Part shown: positions 28,977 through 40,558 of the stretch, in pieces
Layout of the letters: each line of letters begins with the position of its first letter
How positions within the stretch are numbered: position 1 is the stretch's first letter
Source of the DNA: Colwellia sp. RSH04
Lineage (GTDB): Bacteria > Pseudomonadota > Gammaproteobacteria > Enterobacterales > Alteromonadaceae
NCBI RefSeq assembly: GCF_003545765.1
Contig: NZ_QXIO01000002.1
Location: 310,001-374,000 of the forward strand
DNA: 64,000 nt
Direction of reading: 5' to 3'
Position numbers and translations under genes: made by a program
The notes under the pieces: model-generated
Database searches by the model: none
Seen by the model: only the letters and a program-made list of their open reading frames with translations
Told to the model about the DNA's origin: nothing

Positions 28977-29606
28977 ATGAAAGACCAAATAATTACGCTA
29001 GCAGCTTTATGCCAAGTTGCCAACTTAGTACAACAGGTATCTAGAAAAGGTCAAGCAAATGAGACAGAGCTTGAAATGTTACTTAATAGTATCATAGAAA
29101 CCTCTCCTGCTAACACCTTAGCCGTTTATGGTGGAGATTTACAGCATATTAAAACCGGCCTTACGTTATTAATAGAACACTTAGGCGACAATAAAAATTC
29201 GGGTGATAAAGTTAAAGACCCTGAGTTTACCCGATACTTAATCAGTTTAATGAACTTAGAGCGTAAGTTAGTGAAGCAACCAAAAAACCTTGCTTTACTA
29301 GGTGAGCGTATCGAAGACACTAAAAGGCAATTAGCACACTATGACATAACAAGTGAGCCCTTAATTGCTAGTTTCGCCAGTATTTATAGTGACATTATTA
29401 GCCCCCTTGGTGCAAAAATCCAAGTGACAGGTGAACCGGGTTTACTGAAACAAAAAACAAATCAATACCGAATTAGAGCCTTACTGCTTGCCGGTATAAG
29501 AACCGCAGTACTATGGCGCCAAGTCGGCGGAAAACGTCGCACGATACTATTTTCTCGAACTAAATTAGTTCAAGTAGCGAAGCAGCTTTTAGCTTCGTTA
29601 GATTAA
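28977..29606 (+). CDS. hflD: High-frequency lysogenization protein HflD homologue
   Basis: Peripheral inner-membrane protein. In E. coli it binds the lambda CII activator; its housekeeping role is not settled. It has 209 residues, all-helical, with the conserved middle block NLERKL and the C-terminal segment QYRIRALLLAGIRTAVLWRQVGGKRR. It is flanked by mnmA and purB as in E. coli, which is strong support. The spacing to purB is 44 bp, so the three are probably one transcript. Confidence 0.92.
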   Translation: MKDQIITLAALCQVANLVQQVSRKGQANETELEMLLNSIIETSPANTLAVYGGDLQHIKTGLTLLIEHLGDNKNSGDKVKDPEFTRYLISLMNLERKLVKQPKNLALLGERIEDTKRQLAHYDITSEPLIASFASIYSDIISPLGAKIQVTGEPGLLKQKTNQYRIRALLLAGIRTAVLWRQVGGKRRTILFSRTKLVQVAKQLLASLD

Positions 29607-29641
29607 AACAACTTATTTATATTTATTGTATTAACAATTAG

Positions 29642-31018
<1,377 letters not shown>

Positions 31019-31048
31019 ATGTTAAAAACGTAATACTTGTATTTATTC

Positions 31049-31077
31049 AAAAAGAAGGCTGAGGTCTTCTTTTTTTA
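31049..31077 (+). terminator. Intrinsic terminator after purB
   Basis: AAAAAGAAG pairs with CTTCTTTTT over an 8-nt loop and runs into Ts. The stem is A/T-rich but the T-run is long. Confidence 0.65.
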
Positions 31078-31392
31078 TGCCCTTAAAAAATTTGATACCA
31101 AGTCAATCAATAAACTAATCATTTAGCAACCAGGTAACAGCTCAAAATAAATGAACTATATCTTAATAATTTTGTTTATTGTAAACCCGCTAATTAAGCT
31201 CTAAGGTGAATAACTTATTATTTCGATTGGTATAATACCTATATTGTTAGCTACTTCACCTAAAATATAACTTTTTATTGGCATTTATATAGGTTGTAAA
31301 CTAGGCTGAATTAACCTTTGTAATTAATAATCACTCACATTTAGGTTATTTATTACATTAATTTTTAACGTTAATTAAACATAGGTTAAGTA
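31078..31392. other. Gene-free spacer with a possible miniature element
   Basis: No coding frame is supported between purB and the GNAT gene at 31393. The stretch 31094-31233 is bounded by GATACCAA at the left and TTGGTAT at the right, an inverted pair about 140 bp apart. This is the layout of a small non-autonomous element, but the ends are short and no target-site duplication is clear. Confidence 0.35.
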
Positions 31393-31866
31393 ATGTCGTA
31401 CAGTATTGGCAGAGTAAAGTGGCAACAAGCAGCACCGTTATTAAAAAACATTCGAGAAAAAGTCTTTATATGTGAGCGAAGAATTCCTAAGAAGGTCGAA
31501 TTTGACCAAGGTGATAGAACCGCATATCACATGCTAGTTTGCGATGACAAAAGCCAAGAACCTATAGCAACAGGAAGAATATCTCCAGAAGGTGAAATTA
31601 GTAGAATTGCCGTAATAAAAGGTTATCGTAGCAAGAAAGTAGATAAAGTGGTTATGCAGGCTTTATTTAGAATAGCTCAAGAGTTATCACTGACAGAGGT
31701 CTACATATCATCACCACTTGATAAGGTCGAATACTTTATTGCTCAAGAATTTCAACCTATCGGATCTGTATATATGGAAGTAGGAATGCCAAAACAACGT
31801 ATGGTCTGTTCAGTTTCTTCAGCAATATCACATGCTGAAGATGCAAACTTCTACTTCACACATTAA
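31393..31866 (+). CDS. GNAT family N-acetyltransferase
   Basis: 157 residues resembling the small YjcF-type acyltransferases of the GNAT superfamily: REKVFICERRIPKKVEFDQGDRTAYHMLV is the characteristic beginning, with ATGRISPEGEISRIAV and then GYRSKKVDKVVM, in the place of the acetyl-CoA pyrophosphate loop. The usual Q/RxxGxG/A loop is only partly kept (YRSKKV), so activity is not certain. The substrate is unknown. It stands alone, convergent with the gene at 32279. Confidence 0.8.
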   Translation: MSYSIGRVKWQQAAPLLKNIREKVFICERRIPKKVEFDQGDRTAYHMLVCDDKSQEPIATGRISPEGEISRIAVIKGYRSKKVDKVVMQALFRIAQELSLTEVYISSPLDKVEYFIAQEFQPIGSVYMEVGMPKQRMVCSVSSAISHAEDANFYFTH

Positions 31867-31877
31867 TCAAAACTTTA

Positions 31878-32279
31878 TTATTGCCAAAGAGCATCGTCTT
31901 CATAGAGTTGATAAAGCCCTTCTGAACGGCTTACAAGCAAATTAGCAAAGTCTGTTTGCGATTTATCTTCAGCTCTAAATAAGTTTTCAGCTTGCATTTG
32001 CCATTTTAAAGCAAAATGACGTAACGCTTCTCGTGCAGAAGATGCTACATCGACACTACTATGATCTGTCGGTAAATCACCACATAAAACCCACACTTTA
32101 CTGCCATCGTTCAAGCTTAATTTCCAAACAGCTAAAATAGGAACTAAATATCGGCTTTCTTCAATAATAACACTTTGTGTAATCAAGCCTTTTGTTGCGA
32201 GATATTTAGTGGCAACTTGATATTGCTCTCTCGTCCATTGCTGTTGTTCTGCTTCTGTCATTTGTTTAGCTTGAGTCAT
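31878..32279 (-). CDS. Conserved hypothetical protein (possibly DUF4826 family)
   Basis: 133 residues, soluble, with no signal peptide. The N-terminal half is helical and glutamine-rich (EAEQQQWTREQYQVATKYLA). The middle has a beta-rich segment (YLVPILAVWKLSLNDGSKVWVLCGDLPTDH), and the C-terminal half is helical (AREALRHFALKWQMQAENL). The length and the VWVLCGDLPTDH block remind me of DUF4826 proteins of marine gammaproteobacteria, but I cannot confirm this without a search. It is a single gene with no operon partner. Confidence 0.7.
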   Translation of the reverse strand: MTQAKQMTEAEQQQWTREQYQVATKYLATKGLITQSVIIEESRYLVPILAVWKLSLNDGSKVWVLCGDLPTDHSSVDVASSAREALRHFALKWQMQAENLFRAEDKSQTDFANLLVSRSEGLYQLYEDDALWQ

Positions 32280-32548
32280 TAATTTTTCCTACTACGCTAT
32301 ATTATTTCTACTGCAATAAGCTAACTGAGTATTTGTTAATTTATTAGTTGTATCTTTTTATGAACACTTAGAGAAAATTGACTTTCACGTTAATTCTAGT
32401 TGCTTACTAGCCTGTAAAAAGTCTAAGTGCTATTGTGCGGTGAAATATTACAACATATGTTTCAGATAATATACCTATACTCAATGAAAACTAAGAACAA
32501 ATGAGTGGATATTATGTTGATCACATTACAATAAAGAGAGATGTAGCA

Positions 32549-33583
32549 ATGGCATTTTTTGATTTACCTGATTTTGATAATCATGAGCAAGTTGTTTTCT
32601 GTAGTGATGAAGAGAGTGGCTTAAAAGCAATTATCGCTGTACATAGCACGAAGTTAGGTGCGGCTGTTGGTGGCTGTAGATTATGGGACTACGCAAGTGA
32701 TGAAGAAGCATTAATAGATGTTCTTCGTTTATCTAAAGGTATGACCTATAAAAACGCACTTGCGGGTTTATCGATGGGCGGTGGTAAATCTGTCATCATT
32801 GGTGATGCAAAAAGTATAAAGTCGGATACTTTGTTTAAAGCTTTTGGCAACGCATTAAATGGACTTAATGGTCGTTACTTGAGTGCTGAAGACGTAAATA
32901 TTACCACCACAGATATTGCCATAGCTAATACTGTAACGCCTTTTGTAACCGGCACAGAAGGAAAAAGTGGTAACCCTGCCCCATTTACTGCATTAGGAAC
33001 ATTCTTAGGCATAAAAGCATCAGTTAAACATAAACTCAATCGTGATGATTTAACAGGTCTAACAGTAGCAGTACAAGGCTTAGGTAGTGTAGGTTTTGCT
33101 TTATGTGAACACCTTCATAAAGCAGGTGCAAAACTTATCGTGACAGATATTAGTAGTGAATCGCTTGATAAAGCAGCAACAACTTTTGGTGCAACCGTTG
33201 TAGGCCTTGATGAAATATATCATCAAGAAGTCGACATATATGCCCCGTGTGCTCTAGGTGCAACGATTAATGATGAAACTATTGACCAAATTAAAGCAAA
33301 AATAATTGCCGGTTGTGCCAACAATCAATTAGCTGAAAGTAAACATGATCAAGCTCTAGTTGAACGTGGAATTTTATATGCCCCAGACTATGTTATTAAT
33401 GCTGGTGGTATTATAAATGTCTCATTTGAAAATGATTACTGTGCAGAAAAGTCGACCAAAAAAGTTGAAGAAATCTATAACACTTTACTTAAAATCTATA
33501 CTAAAGCTGACAATGACAAGCGCCCTACGGGTATCATTGCTGATGAAATGGCACAAGAAATCATTAGAAATGGTGGGAAATAA
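32549..33583 (+). CDS. Leucine/valine/phenylalanine-type amino acid dehydrogenase
   Basis: NAD-dependent oxidative deamination of a branched-chain or aromatic amino acid. The ATG at 32549 (MAFFDLPDFDNHEQV) follows AAGAGAG, and 345 residues is close to the family's 345-365; the frame also opens further up at 32501. The catalytic lysine lies in KGMTYKNALAGLSMGGGKSVI near residues 72-84. The Rossmann motif is VAVQGLGSVGFALCEHL near 180, and NAGGIINVSFE is near 298. Family similarity favours leucine dehydrogenase. It probably serves the branched-chain acid or amino acid catabolism common in these marine bacteria. Confidence 0.9.
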   Translation: MAFFDLPDFDNHEQVVFCSDEESGLKAIIAVHSTKLGAAVGGCRLWDYASDEEALIDVLRLSKGMTYKNALAGLSMGGGKSVIIGDAKSIKSDTLFKAFGNALNGLNGRYLSAEDVNITTTDIAIANTVTPFVTGTEGKSGNPAPFTALGTFLGIKASVKHKLNRDDLTGLTVAVQGLGSVGFALCEHLHKAGAKLIVTDISSESLDKAATTFGATVVGLDEIYHQEVDIYAPCALGATINDETIDQIKAKIIAGCANNQLAESKHDQALVERGILYAPDYVINAGGIINVSFENDYCAEKSTKKVEEIYNTLLKIYTKADNDKRPTGIIADEMAQEIIRNGGK

Positions 33584-33661
33584 CACCAAAATAAAACTTT
33601 TATAAGCTTTTTAACGTGTTTTACTATACTTGCTAGTATCTCTAATTTTTAAGTACTAGCA

Positions 33662-34528
33662 ATGAAGCCATCCCCTCTAATCATACTGCTTATACTACTC
33701 TTTTCATTTAAATGCTTTGCAGTAATAACGGTTACAACAACAGGTAAACAAAAACCTGATGACGCTAGTCATGATTATTTTACCGGTTTACTCCGACTAG
33801 CACTTATTGAAACCAGCCAAGAATATGAAAATGCCATCATCCAAACAGTACCTCATCCAGGACAAGAACGCGTAATTAAGCTGCTTGCTATGGGTGCTTT
33901 TTATGATGTAGCGTGGACAGGTACCTCAAATGCTAGAGATGAAAAATTACATAAAGTACCTTTTCCATTATTTAAAGGAGGCTTAGGTTGGCGAGGGCTT
34001 ATCATTCGTCGAGATACACAAGAGAAGTTTTCTGGTATTAAATCTGTAGCAGATTTAAAAGATACCATTCTCTGTCAGGGCTCACATTGGCCTGATGCAG
34101 ATATCCTTGAGCATAATGGATTAACAGTTTATCGAGCAGGACATTTTGATGCCATGCTACAAATGGTTGTGTTAAAACGTTGCGATGCGCTTCCTTTAAG
34201 CGTTTTTGAGGGTCAAGCAGAACTCGAATTAGTACAAAAGAGTTTTCCAGAACTTATGTTTTATCAAGGGTTAATTATACGTTACCCGTTAACTATGCAC
34301 TTTTTTGTTAACTTAGCCAAAGATGAATTAGCTGAGCGACTCAACATAGGTTTAGAAAGACTGCAAAGTTCGGGGCAATTTGATCAATATATGCAACAGC
34401 ACAGGCTTACTAAAAATGCATTTCCATTAAGTCAATTTATCGATGCACAAGTTATTAATCTTAATAATCCAGAAATCGAAAATAAAAGCCCAAATAAATA
34501 TTTTTTAAAATGGCCAAAACATAATTAA
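33662..34528 (+). CDS. Periplasmic solute-binding-like protein
   Basis: 288 residues with a cleavable signal peptide (MKPSPLIILLILLFSFKCFA, cut near 20). The mature part looks like a type 2 periplasmic binding fold of the amino-acid-binding kind, though diverged: VITVTTTGKQKPDD, a conserved GAFYDVAWTGTSNARDEKL, and IKSVADLKDTILCQGSHWPDADIL. There is no ABC permease nearby. It could be a receptor for chemotaxis or c-di-GMP signalling, or a stand-alone scavenger; nothing in the sequence decides. Spacing to the dehydrogenase gene is 78 bp, so co-transcription is possible. Confidence 0.75.
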   Translation: MKPSPLIILLILLFSFKCFAVITVTTTGKQKPDDASHDYFTGLLRLALIETSQEYENAIIQTVPHPGQERVIKLLAMGAFYDVAWTGTSNARDEKLHKVPFPLFKGGLGWRGLIIRRDTQEKFSGIKSVADLKDTILCQGSHWPDADILEHNGLTVYRAGHFDAMLQMVVLKRCDALPLSVFEGQAELELVQKSFPELMFYQGLIIRYPLTMHFFVNLAKDELAERLNIGLERLQSSGQFDQYMQQHRLTKNAFPLSQFIDAQVINLNNPEIENKSPNKYFLKWPKHN

Positions 34529-34634
34529 ACACGTAAAGCAGTATATTTAACATGACTTGTTAGCCAAGTTAATAGAGAATATAAGAAATTTAATCAACAC
34601 AAAAAAGTATTAATAATAGTACTTTTAAAACCTT

Positions 34635-35279
34635 ATGAATGTATCAATTGAGTTCAAAAAACCCGAAATAACCACTGCCTTTGATTGGCAACTTTCTCAA
34701 GAAGTTAATGTCAAAAATGAAAAGGGAATGGTTATTGCCAAAGCAGAAATTGAATTAATTACTTTAAATAAACATAGAGATGCCAATAAAAGCTATGAAA
34801 TGCTTGAACAGCAACAAGGCAGTACTGATTGGGAGATCCCTTTAAACTTATTTTTTAAAGGGCAAAACTTAGCTCAAAACCTATGTGAAGCTTTAACAGT
34901 TACCGCTGATAATAAAAAAGCTAAAACACATATAATGCTAGAAGCGATCAGTGTTATACCTGATTATCGTAATCAAGGCGTAGCTAAATACTTATTAACA
35001 GAGATAATGAAGCACTATAATAAGGCTCAATCAGTTACCGCCTTTAGTATGCCGTTAGGAGATTTTGTTGATGCTGATGACTGTGAAGATGAAGACAACA
35101 AACTCTATTATCAGCAATTAGATTTACAAAGTGATGCTGTAAATCAAGTATCATTAGCCCAATTTTTTAAGCAAGTTGGTTTTATTGAATATAACGTTGA
35201 TGACTCTTTACTTGCTGAGCCATTAGCATTTAATATTTTTGTCGCAAGTCAATCAACAATTGCTCATCATACTGATTAG
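34635..35279 (+). CDS. GNAT-fold acetyltransferase-like protein
   Basis: 214 residues. A GNAT core can be seen at about residues 110-135: MLEAISVIPDYRNQGVAKYLLTEIMKHY, with the acetyl-CoA loop RNQGVA matching Q/RxxGxG/A. The N-terminal 100 residues carry extra beta structure, and the acidic part DADDCEDEDNKLYYQQ lies at about 150. I do not recognise the substrate. No partner gene is linked, and a bidirectional terminator follows. Confidence 0.75.
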   Translation: MNVSIEFKKPEITTAFDWQLSQEVNVKNEKGMVIAKAEIELITLNKHRDANKSYEMLEQQQGSTDWEIPLNLFFKGQNLAQNLCEALTVTADNKKAKTHIMLEAISVIPDYRNQGVAKYLLTEIMKHYNKAQSVTAFSMPLGDFVDADDCEDEDNKLYYQQLDLQSDAVNQVSLAQFFKQVGFIEYNVDDSLLAEPLAFNIFVASQSTIAHHTD

Positions 35280-35317
35280 TCAACTTTCATTGAAAAGTAT
35301 TAAAGTAATAGAAACAA

Positions 35318-35343
35318 AAAATCCCAGTATTGACTGGGATTTT
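35318..35343. terminator. Bidirectional terminator between the GNAT gene and purC
   Basis: AAAATCCCAGT-ATTG-ACTGGGATTTT, an 11-bp stem with a tetraloop, flanked by an A-run on one side and T-rich sequence on the other. It serves two convergent genes. Confidence 0.85.
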
Positions 35344-35359
35344 CATTCATTAAAAGAGG

Positions 35360-36463
35360 TTAATCAACTAATTGATATTGCTCTTTTAGAATAGTAATTA
35401 TTTCTGCTTTAGGGTTTTCAGACAAGATAATTTTCTTCCCTGTAATTTTTTCTGCGATATCTATATAAGTTTTTGAAACATTCATCAAAACAGACTCAGG
35501 TAGCTCGTTATCACGAGCCAAAGCTTCACGCTCTTTCATTCTATCTTTATTTAATAAAATATCAGGATCAGGAAAATGGCTAAGTAGTAATTGTCTAAAA
35601 CCTTCTTTAGATTTTTCTACAACATTACCAGCGCGATATTGTTCACCATCCCAAATACGTGATGAATCAGGCGTTCCCACTTCATCCATATAAATAAGCT
35701 TGTCATTACCTGCGCTGTCTGTAACATAGCCAAATTCAAACTTAGTATCGACAAAGACTTGATCAAGTTTTGCTAACGCATCACTAATAACATCAAAACC
35801 TTCTGTTAGTAATTTTTCATAAAGCGCAATATCGTCTTTAGATTTAAAATTAAACGCAGCAAAATTATCTTCAATATTTTTTCGGGTGATGTTGACATCA
35901 TCGACTGCTGGAACACCCGGTATTCCTTTTAAGATACCTTTAGTTGACGGTGTTTGCAGTAACTCAGGAAGCTTAGAATCTTTCTCTAACCCTTCTGGTA
36001 AAGCGATACCACAAAAGTCTCGTTCACCTTTAGTATAAGCACGCCACATAGAACCCGTAATATATTGACGACAAATCGCTTCAATCATCACTGGCTTTGC
36101 TTTTTGTACGATCCAAACAAATGGATGCGGTATATCTAAAATATGACTATCCGCTAGGCCCTGCTCTTTAAATAATCTAAACCAATGGTTCGATATTGCA
36201 TTTAATGCAGCTCCTTTACCCGGAACACCTTTCATGCCACCTTCACCTTGCCAGATACAGTCAAAGGCAGAAATACGATCACTAATCACCATAATAGCTA
36301 ATGGTGTGTCTTGTGCAACATCGTAACCTTTCTCTTGAATAAGGCGTTTGCTATCAGCGGCGGTTAACCAATAAACACTACGCACTTTACCACTGTGAAC
36401 TGGCGCATCAGTACGAATAGGTAAATCATTATTTACTGCTAAAATTTGCTCAGCAAGACTCAT
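35360..36463 (-). CDS. purC: Phosphoribosylaminoimidazolesuccinocarboxamide synthase (SAICAR synthase), long form
   Basis: Joins aspartate to CAIR in purine synthesis. It has 367 residues, the longer form found in Vibrio and Shewanella, against about 237 in E. coli Pur[13 protein letters not shown] near the start is the ATP-binding loop. [41 protein letters not shown] and [13 protein letters not shown] are the conserved substrate and metal blocks. It is a single gene. I see no PurR-type palindrome (ACGCAAACGTTTGCGT-like) in the 274 bp upstream. Confidence 0.97.
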   Translation of the reverse strand: MSLAEQILAVNNDLPIRTDAPVHSGKVRSVYWLTAADSKRLIQEKGYDVAQDTPLAIMVISDRISAFDCIWQGEGGMKGVPGKGAALNAISNHWFRLFKEQGLADSHILDIPHPFVWIVQKAKPVMIEAICRQYITGSMWRAYTKGERDFCGIALPEGLEKDSKLPELLQTPSTKGILKGIPGVPAVDDVNITRKNIEDNFAAFNFKSKDDIALYEKLLTEGFDVISDALAKLDQVFVDTKFEFGYVTDSAGNDKLIYMDEVGTPDSSRIWDGEQYRAGNVVEKSKEGFRQLLLSHFPDPDILLNKDRMKEREALARDNELPESVLMNVSKTYIDIAEKITGKKIILSENPKAEIITILKEQYQLVD

Positions 36464-36685
36464 GGTACTAACCCTTTATCTTAAATTTATTTGTTAATGT
36501 AATGAATATTATCTCAGCAGTAAAATAGCATTGATTACATAAACTCAACTTTTAAATTCTGCAAATTGTTGTCTATATTTTGCAGCTAATAGATATGAAA
36601 GCAAGGAAAACACGCGGAGCTTATAAGTATAAGTGAGCATATTTAACGACACTTTCGTGATTATTAGCAATAAAATATCACAACA

Positions 36686-36714
36686 AAAAGAAAAGGACGC
36701 TCGAAAGCGTCCTT
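36686..36714 (-). terminator. Intrinsic terminator of the infC-rpmI-rplT transcript
   Basis: AAGGACGCT-CGAA-AGCGTCCTT, a 9-bp G+C-rich stem with a GNRA-like tetraloop. On the - strand it is followed by TTTTCTTTTTG. It lies just after the rplT stop. Confidence 0.9.
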
Positions 36715-36737
36715 ATCTATTTAAAGCTTTTTCAATT

Positions 36738-37100
<363 letters not shown>

Positions 37101-37112
37101 CTATCTCTCCTA

Positions 37113-37307
37113 TTAACCGTGACGTAAAAGTTTTTTAACTGACTTGATGTCAGAAGCAGCAATCATGCATTTAGCACGTAAATGACGCTTAACTTTTGTA
37201 CGACGTTTAGTCAAGATATGACGTAAACCAGCTTGTTTGAACTTATAGCCAGTTGCTGTTGCTTTAAAGCGCTTTGCAGCACCTTTATTGGTTTTCATTT
37301 TAGGCAT
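37113..37307 (-). CDS. rpmI: 50S ribosomal protein L35
   Basis: 64 residues, basic: [15 protein letters not shown] at the start and the family's [12 protein letters not shown] near residue 35. It is the middle gene of infC-rpmI-rplT. The 144 bp between infC and rpmI have room for the L20-binding leader structure known in E. coli, but I could not fold it with confidence by eye. Confidence 0.99.
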   Translation of the reverse strand: MPKMKTNKGAAKRFKATATGYKFKQAGLRHILTKRRTKVKRHLRAKCMIAASDIKSVKKLLRHG

Positions 37308-37451
37308 GTGAATAACTCCGCATTGTTATGCCAAATTTAAGTAGCCAAGGCGAAAATAACGTTACCATTATTTTACTTGCAAGCCTTTACTACCGCGTAA
37401 AGATAAAGTTGGTGAATAACTGAAACCAGCTATTACTTGTCAAACCAAGTA

Positions 37452-38009
37452 TTATCTATTTTTAGGGGCTAAGACCATCACCATTTGTCGTCCTTCCGCT
37501 CTACGAGGGAAAAACTCAACTACAGTAAGTTCTTCTAAATCGTTTTTAACACGAGTTAAAAGCTCAATACCTAGTTCTTGGTGGGCCATTTCTCGGCCAC
37601 GGAAACGTAATGTTACCTTGACCTTATCGCCGCCTTCTAAAAAGCGCTTCAGGTTGCGTAGTTTGACCTGATAATCGCCTTCATCTGTACCAGGACGGAA
37701 TTTAATTTCCTTAACCTGAATTTGTTTCTGCTTCTTGCGTTGTTCTTTTTGTTCTTTAGATTTCTCATAAAGAAATTTACCGTAGTCCATCACTCGACAA
37801 ACAGGAGGTTTAGCGGTTGGGCTTATTTCCACAAGATCTACACCAGCATCTTCAGCTTGGTCCATTGCTTCATTTAATGTAACAATGCCACCTGCTTCGC
37901 CGTCAAACTTAATTAAACGAATTTCGTTACCTGGGATATCTGTGATTAACTCATTTAAACGATGTGCTGGCTCTTTACGTCCGCCTCGTTGTCCACCTTT
38001 AATAGCCAT
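37452..38009 (-). CDS. infC: Translation initiation factor IF-3
   Basis: IF-3 prevents subunit joining and proofreads the start codon. It has 185 residues from the ATG at 38009, or 183 from an in-frame ATT at 38003. The N-domain ([15 protein letters not shown]), helical linker ([25 protein letters not shown]) and C-domain ([16 protein letters not shown]) are complete. The sequence reads GGAGGAAC-ATG-GCT-ATT-AAA-GGT-GG. GGAGG is only 3 nt from the ATG but 9 nt from the ATT, and ATT-AAA-GG(C/T)-GG is also how E. coli infC begins. The rare AUU codon lets IF-3 repress its own synthesis in E. coli. Confidence 0.98.
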   Translation of the reverse strand: MAIKGGQRGGRKEPAHRLNELITDIPGNEIRLIKFDGEAGGIVTLNEAMDQAEDAGVDLVEISPTAKPPVCRVMDYGKFLYEKSKEQKEQRKKQKQIQVKEIKFRPGTDEGDYQVKLRNLKRFLEGGDKVKVTLRFRGREMAHQELGIELLTRVKNDLEELTVVEFFPRRAEGRQMVMVLAPKNR

Positions 38010-38201
38010 GTTCCTCCAAAAGAACTTTTATATCTATTTATGTATTGTTCTTTTACTTTGTTTCTATATTAGCTACTAGACATTAATTGTTATTAATGTT
38101 GTTGTGCCTAATCGAACAAAGTAAAATTGATGTTATCTTTCTAGCATTATTACCAAAAAGATAACTTTTTTATAATATCAGATTTAAGTGCTTTAATTAT
38201 A

Positions 38202-40112
38202 TTACTGGCGATTATTTACTTCGTCAGTCATTTTGGCAATAAAGTCTTCAATCGACATTTTTCCTAAATCTTCACCACTTCGCGTTCTGATGGCAATTTC
38301 GCCAGCTTCCATTTCTTTGTCACCTACAACTAACAAATATGGAACACGCTTTAAAGTGTGCTCGCGGATTTTAAAGCCTATCTTCTCATTTCTCAAGTCT
38401 AGTTTTGCTCTAAATCCATTTTCTTTTAGTTTTTTTACAACTTTTTCACAATATTCGCTCTGTTTGTCGGTAATATTCATCACAGTTGCTTGAATTGGTG
38501 ATAACCACGTTGGGAATTTCCCTGTGTATTCTTCAATCAAAATACCGATAAAACGCTCTAACGAACCTAAAATTGCACGATGGATCATCACAGGAACATG
38601 TTTTTCGCCATCTTCACCAATATAAGAAGCATCTAAACGACCTGGTAATGCAAAGTCTAATTGTACAGTACCACACTGCCAATTACGACCTAAGCAATCT
38701 TGTAAGGTGAATTCTATTTTTGGACCATAAAATGCACCTTCGCCAGGTAGGTATTCAAAAGCGATACCTAAGTTATCAAGTGCACTCGCAAGGCCTTGTT
38801 CTGCTTTATCCCAAATTTCATCACTACCTATACGTTTTTCAGGGCGTGTAGAAAGCTTAACGATGATATCTTCAAAACCAAAGGTTTTGTAAACATCGTA
38901 AACCATTTTAATACAAAGACTTACTTCATCTTGCACTTGCTCTTCAGTACAAAAGATATGCGCATCATCTTGAGTAAAGCCGCGTACACGCATTAAACCA
39001 TGTAAAGAGCCTGAAGGTTCATTACGATGGCAACAGCCAAACTCCCCCATTCTCAAGGGTAAATCACGGTAAGATTTTAAACCTTGATTAAAAATTTGAA
39101 CATGACCAGGACAGTTCATTGGTTTAATGGCATATTCACGTTTTTCAGATTCAGTAGTAAACATAGCATCGCCATATTTTTCCCAGTGACCTGATTTCTC
39201 CCAAAGTACACGATCCATCATTAATGGGCCTTTTACTTCGTCATAATCATACTCATGTAACTTTTCACGAACAAACTTTTCTAATTCCGTGTAAATAGTC
39301 CAACCGTCATTGTGCCAAAACACCATACCTGGTGCTTCTTCTTGCCAATGGAATAAATCTAACGTTTTACCAATTTTACGATGATCACGCTTTTCTGCTT
39401 CAGCAAGGCGTTGAATATATGCTTTTAATTGTTTTTTATCAGCCCATGCAGTGCCGTAAATACGTTGAAGCATTTTGTTATCAGAATCACCTCGCCAGTA
39501 TGCACCCGCAATTTTCATTAATTTAAAGTGGTGACAATGACGCATGCTTGGAACATGAGGACCACGGCACATATCAATGTATTCTTGGTGATGATAAAGT
39601 GCAGGTGTGTCTGACTTATCAATATTTTCATTAAGAATTTCTAATTTGTATGTTTCACCACGCTCAGAAAATGCGTCATATGCATCTTGCCATGAGCCAG
39701 TTTTCTTAATTACTTCATAACCGGTACGTGCTAATTCAGTCATACGCTTTTCAAGCTTGACTAAGTCATCTTCTGTAATAGTCTCTTCAAGATCGACATC
39801 ATAATAGAAACCATTATCAATGGTTGGGCCAATCGCCATTTTTGTATTTGGCCATAATTGCTTAATTGCATGCCCTAATAAATGTGCACAAGAGTGTCGG
39901 ATGATCTCAAGTCCTTCGTCATCTTTACTGGTAATCAATTGCAGGGTTGAATCTTCAGCGATCAACTCACAAGCATCGACTAAATTACCATTGATACGAC
40001 CAGCGATAGTCGCTTTCGCTAAACCAGGACCGATATCTAGTGCAACGTCCATTACTGAAACAGCATTATCAAATGCGCGTTGAGAACCATCAGGGAGAGT
40101 TATTACAGGCAT
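38202..40112 (-). CDS. thrS: Threonine--tRNA ligase
   Basis: Class II synthetase of 636 residues. Domains in order: TGS (about 1-61), the SAD editing domain (about 62-225, with [16 protein letters not shown] and the second editing motif [19 protein letters not shown] [11 protein letters not shown]), the catalytic core (motif 2 [27 protein letters not shown]; the zinc ligand C in [12 protein letters not shown]), and the C-terminal anticodon-binding domain (about 535-636). The ATG at 40112 has AAGGA seven bases upstream. The order thrS-infC-rpmI-rplT is the classical cluster. A leader hairpin at 40133-40153 probably mediates autorepression. Confidence 0.99.
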   Translation of the reverse strand: MPVITLPDGSQRAFDNAVSVMDVALDIGPGLAKATIAGRINGNLVDACELIAEDSTLQLITSKDDEGLEIIRHSCAHLLGHAIKQLWPNTKMAIGPTIDNGFYYDVDLEETITEDDLVKLEKRMTELARTGYEVIKKTGSWQDAYDAFSERGETYKLEILNENIDKSDTPALYHHQEYIDMCRGPHVPSMRHCHHFKLMKIAGAYWRGDSDNKMLQRIYGTAWADKKQLKAYIQRLAEAEKRDHRKIGKTLDLFHWQEEAPGMVFWHNDGWTIYTELEKFVREKLHEYDYDEVKGPLMMDRVLWEKSGHWEKYGDAMFTTESEKREYAIKPMNCPGHVQIFNQGLKSYRDLPLRMGEFGCCHRNEPSGSLHGLMRVRGFTQDDAHIFCTEEQVQDEVSLCIKMVYDVYKTFGFEDIIVKLSTRPEKRIGSDEIWDKAEQGLASALDNLGIAFEYLPGEGAFYGPKIEFTLQDCLGRNWQCGTVQLDFALPGRLDASYIGEDGEKHVPVMIHRAILGSLERFIGILIEEYTGKFPTWLSPIQATVMNITDKQSEYCEKVVKKLKENGFRAKLDLRNEKIGFKIREHTLKRVPYLLVVGDKEMEAGEIAIRTRSGEDLGKMSIEDFIAKMTDEVNNRQ

Positions 40113-40132
40113 GTATTTTCCTTTTATCAGTG

Positions 40133-40153
40133 GCGGCGCACACGTAGCGTCGC
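40133..40153 (-). promoter_or_regulatory. thrS: Candidate thrS translational operator (tRNA-Thr anticodon-arm mimic)
   Basis: On the - strand, GCGACGC and GCGCCGC pair (six pairs and one A-C mismatch) to leave a 7-nt loop TACGTGT. Loop positions 3-5 are CGT, the place and sequence of a Thr (CGU) anticodon. The CGT is 30-32 nt upstream of the thrS ATG. In E. coli ThrRS represses its own mRNA by binding a similar hairpin at nearly the same distance. Confidence 0.65.
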
Positions 40154-40558
40154 TTGATTTTATTTGAATTTAATTTTTTTATAAAAAGAGCAGAAAGTTC
40201 TTTTTAAAAGTATTTTACTGGGCGGTGATTGTAAAAGCCTTCCCCCCTTTACACAAGGCTTTTCATGAGAAATTTATTACGTACATGATCGCTAATAGCA
40301 AAATGAGCTAACAGGTACTGAGATTAATGTTTAGGAGGCTCTTTTGGTTATCTTTATTAAAGGTATACTAAAAAGGAACATGTTGAACTTTTAAGATGAA
40401 CTTTGCCGTGATTTCTGTCAGTAAAACAGCGAGTAAATTCTAAAAATTAACAGTATTACTTGATAGTAGTATTCAACGAAATAAGTAATAATAAGCGATT
40501 GATGTGCGCAGTAATATTCAACATCCCCTATCCCCCTAATACTTAACAAATAATTTTT
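40154..40558. other. Gene-free spacer between thrS and the START-like gene
   Basis: About 400 bp, AT-rich, with stop codons in every frame. It should contain the thrS promoter (leftward) and the promoter of the gene at 40559 (rightward). I do not see a near-consensus promoter or further strong hairpins. Confidence 0.45.

Noticed and set aside
36464..36737. PurR operator ahead of purC
   Set aside because: No palindrome like ACGCAAACGTTTGCGT is present in this stretch.
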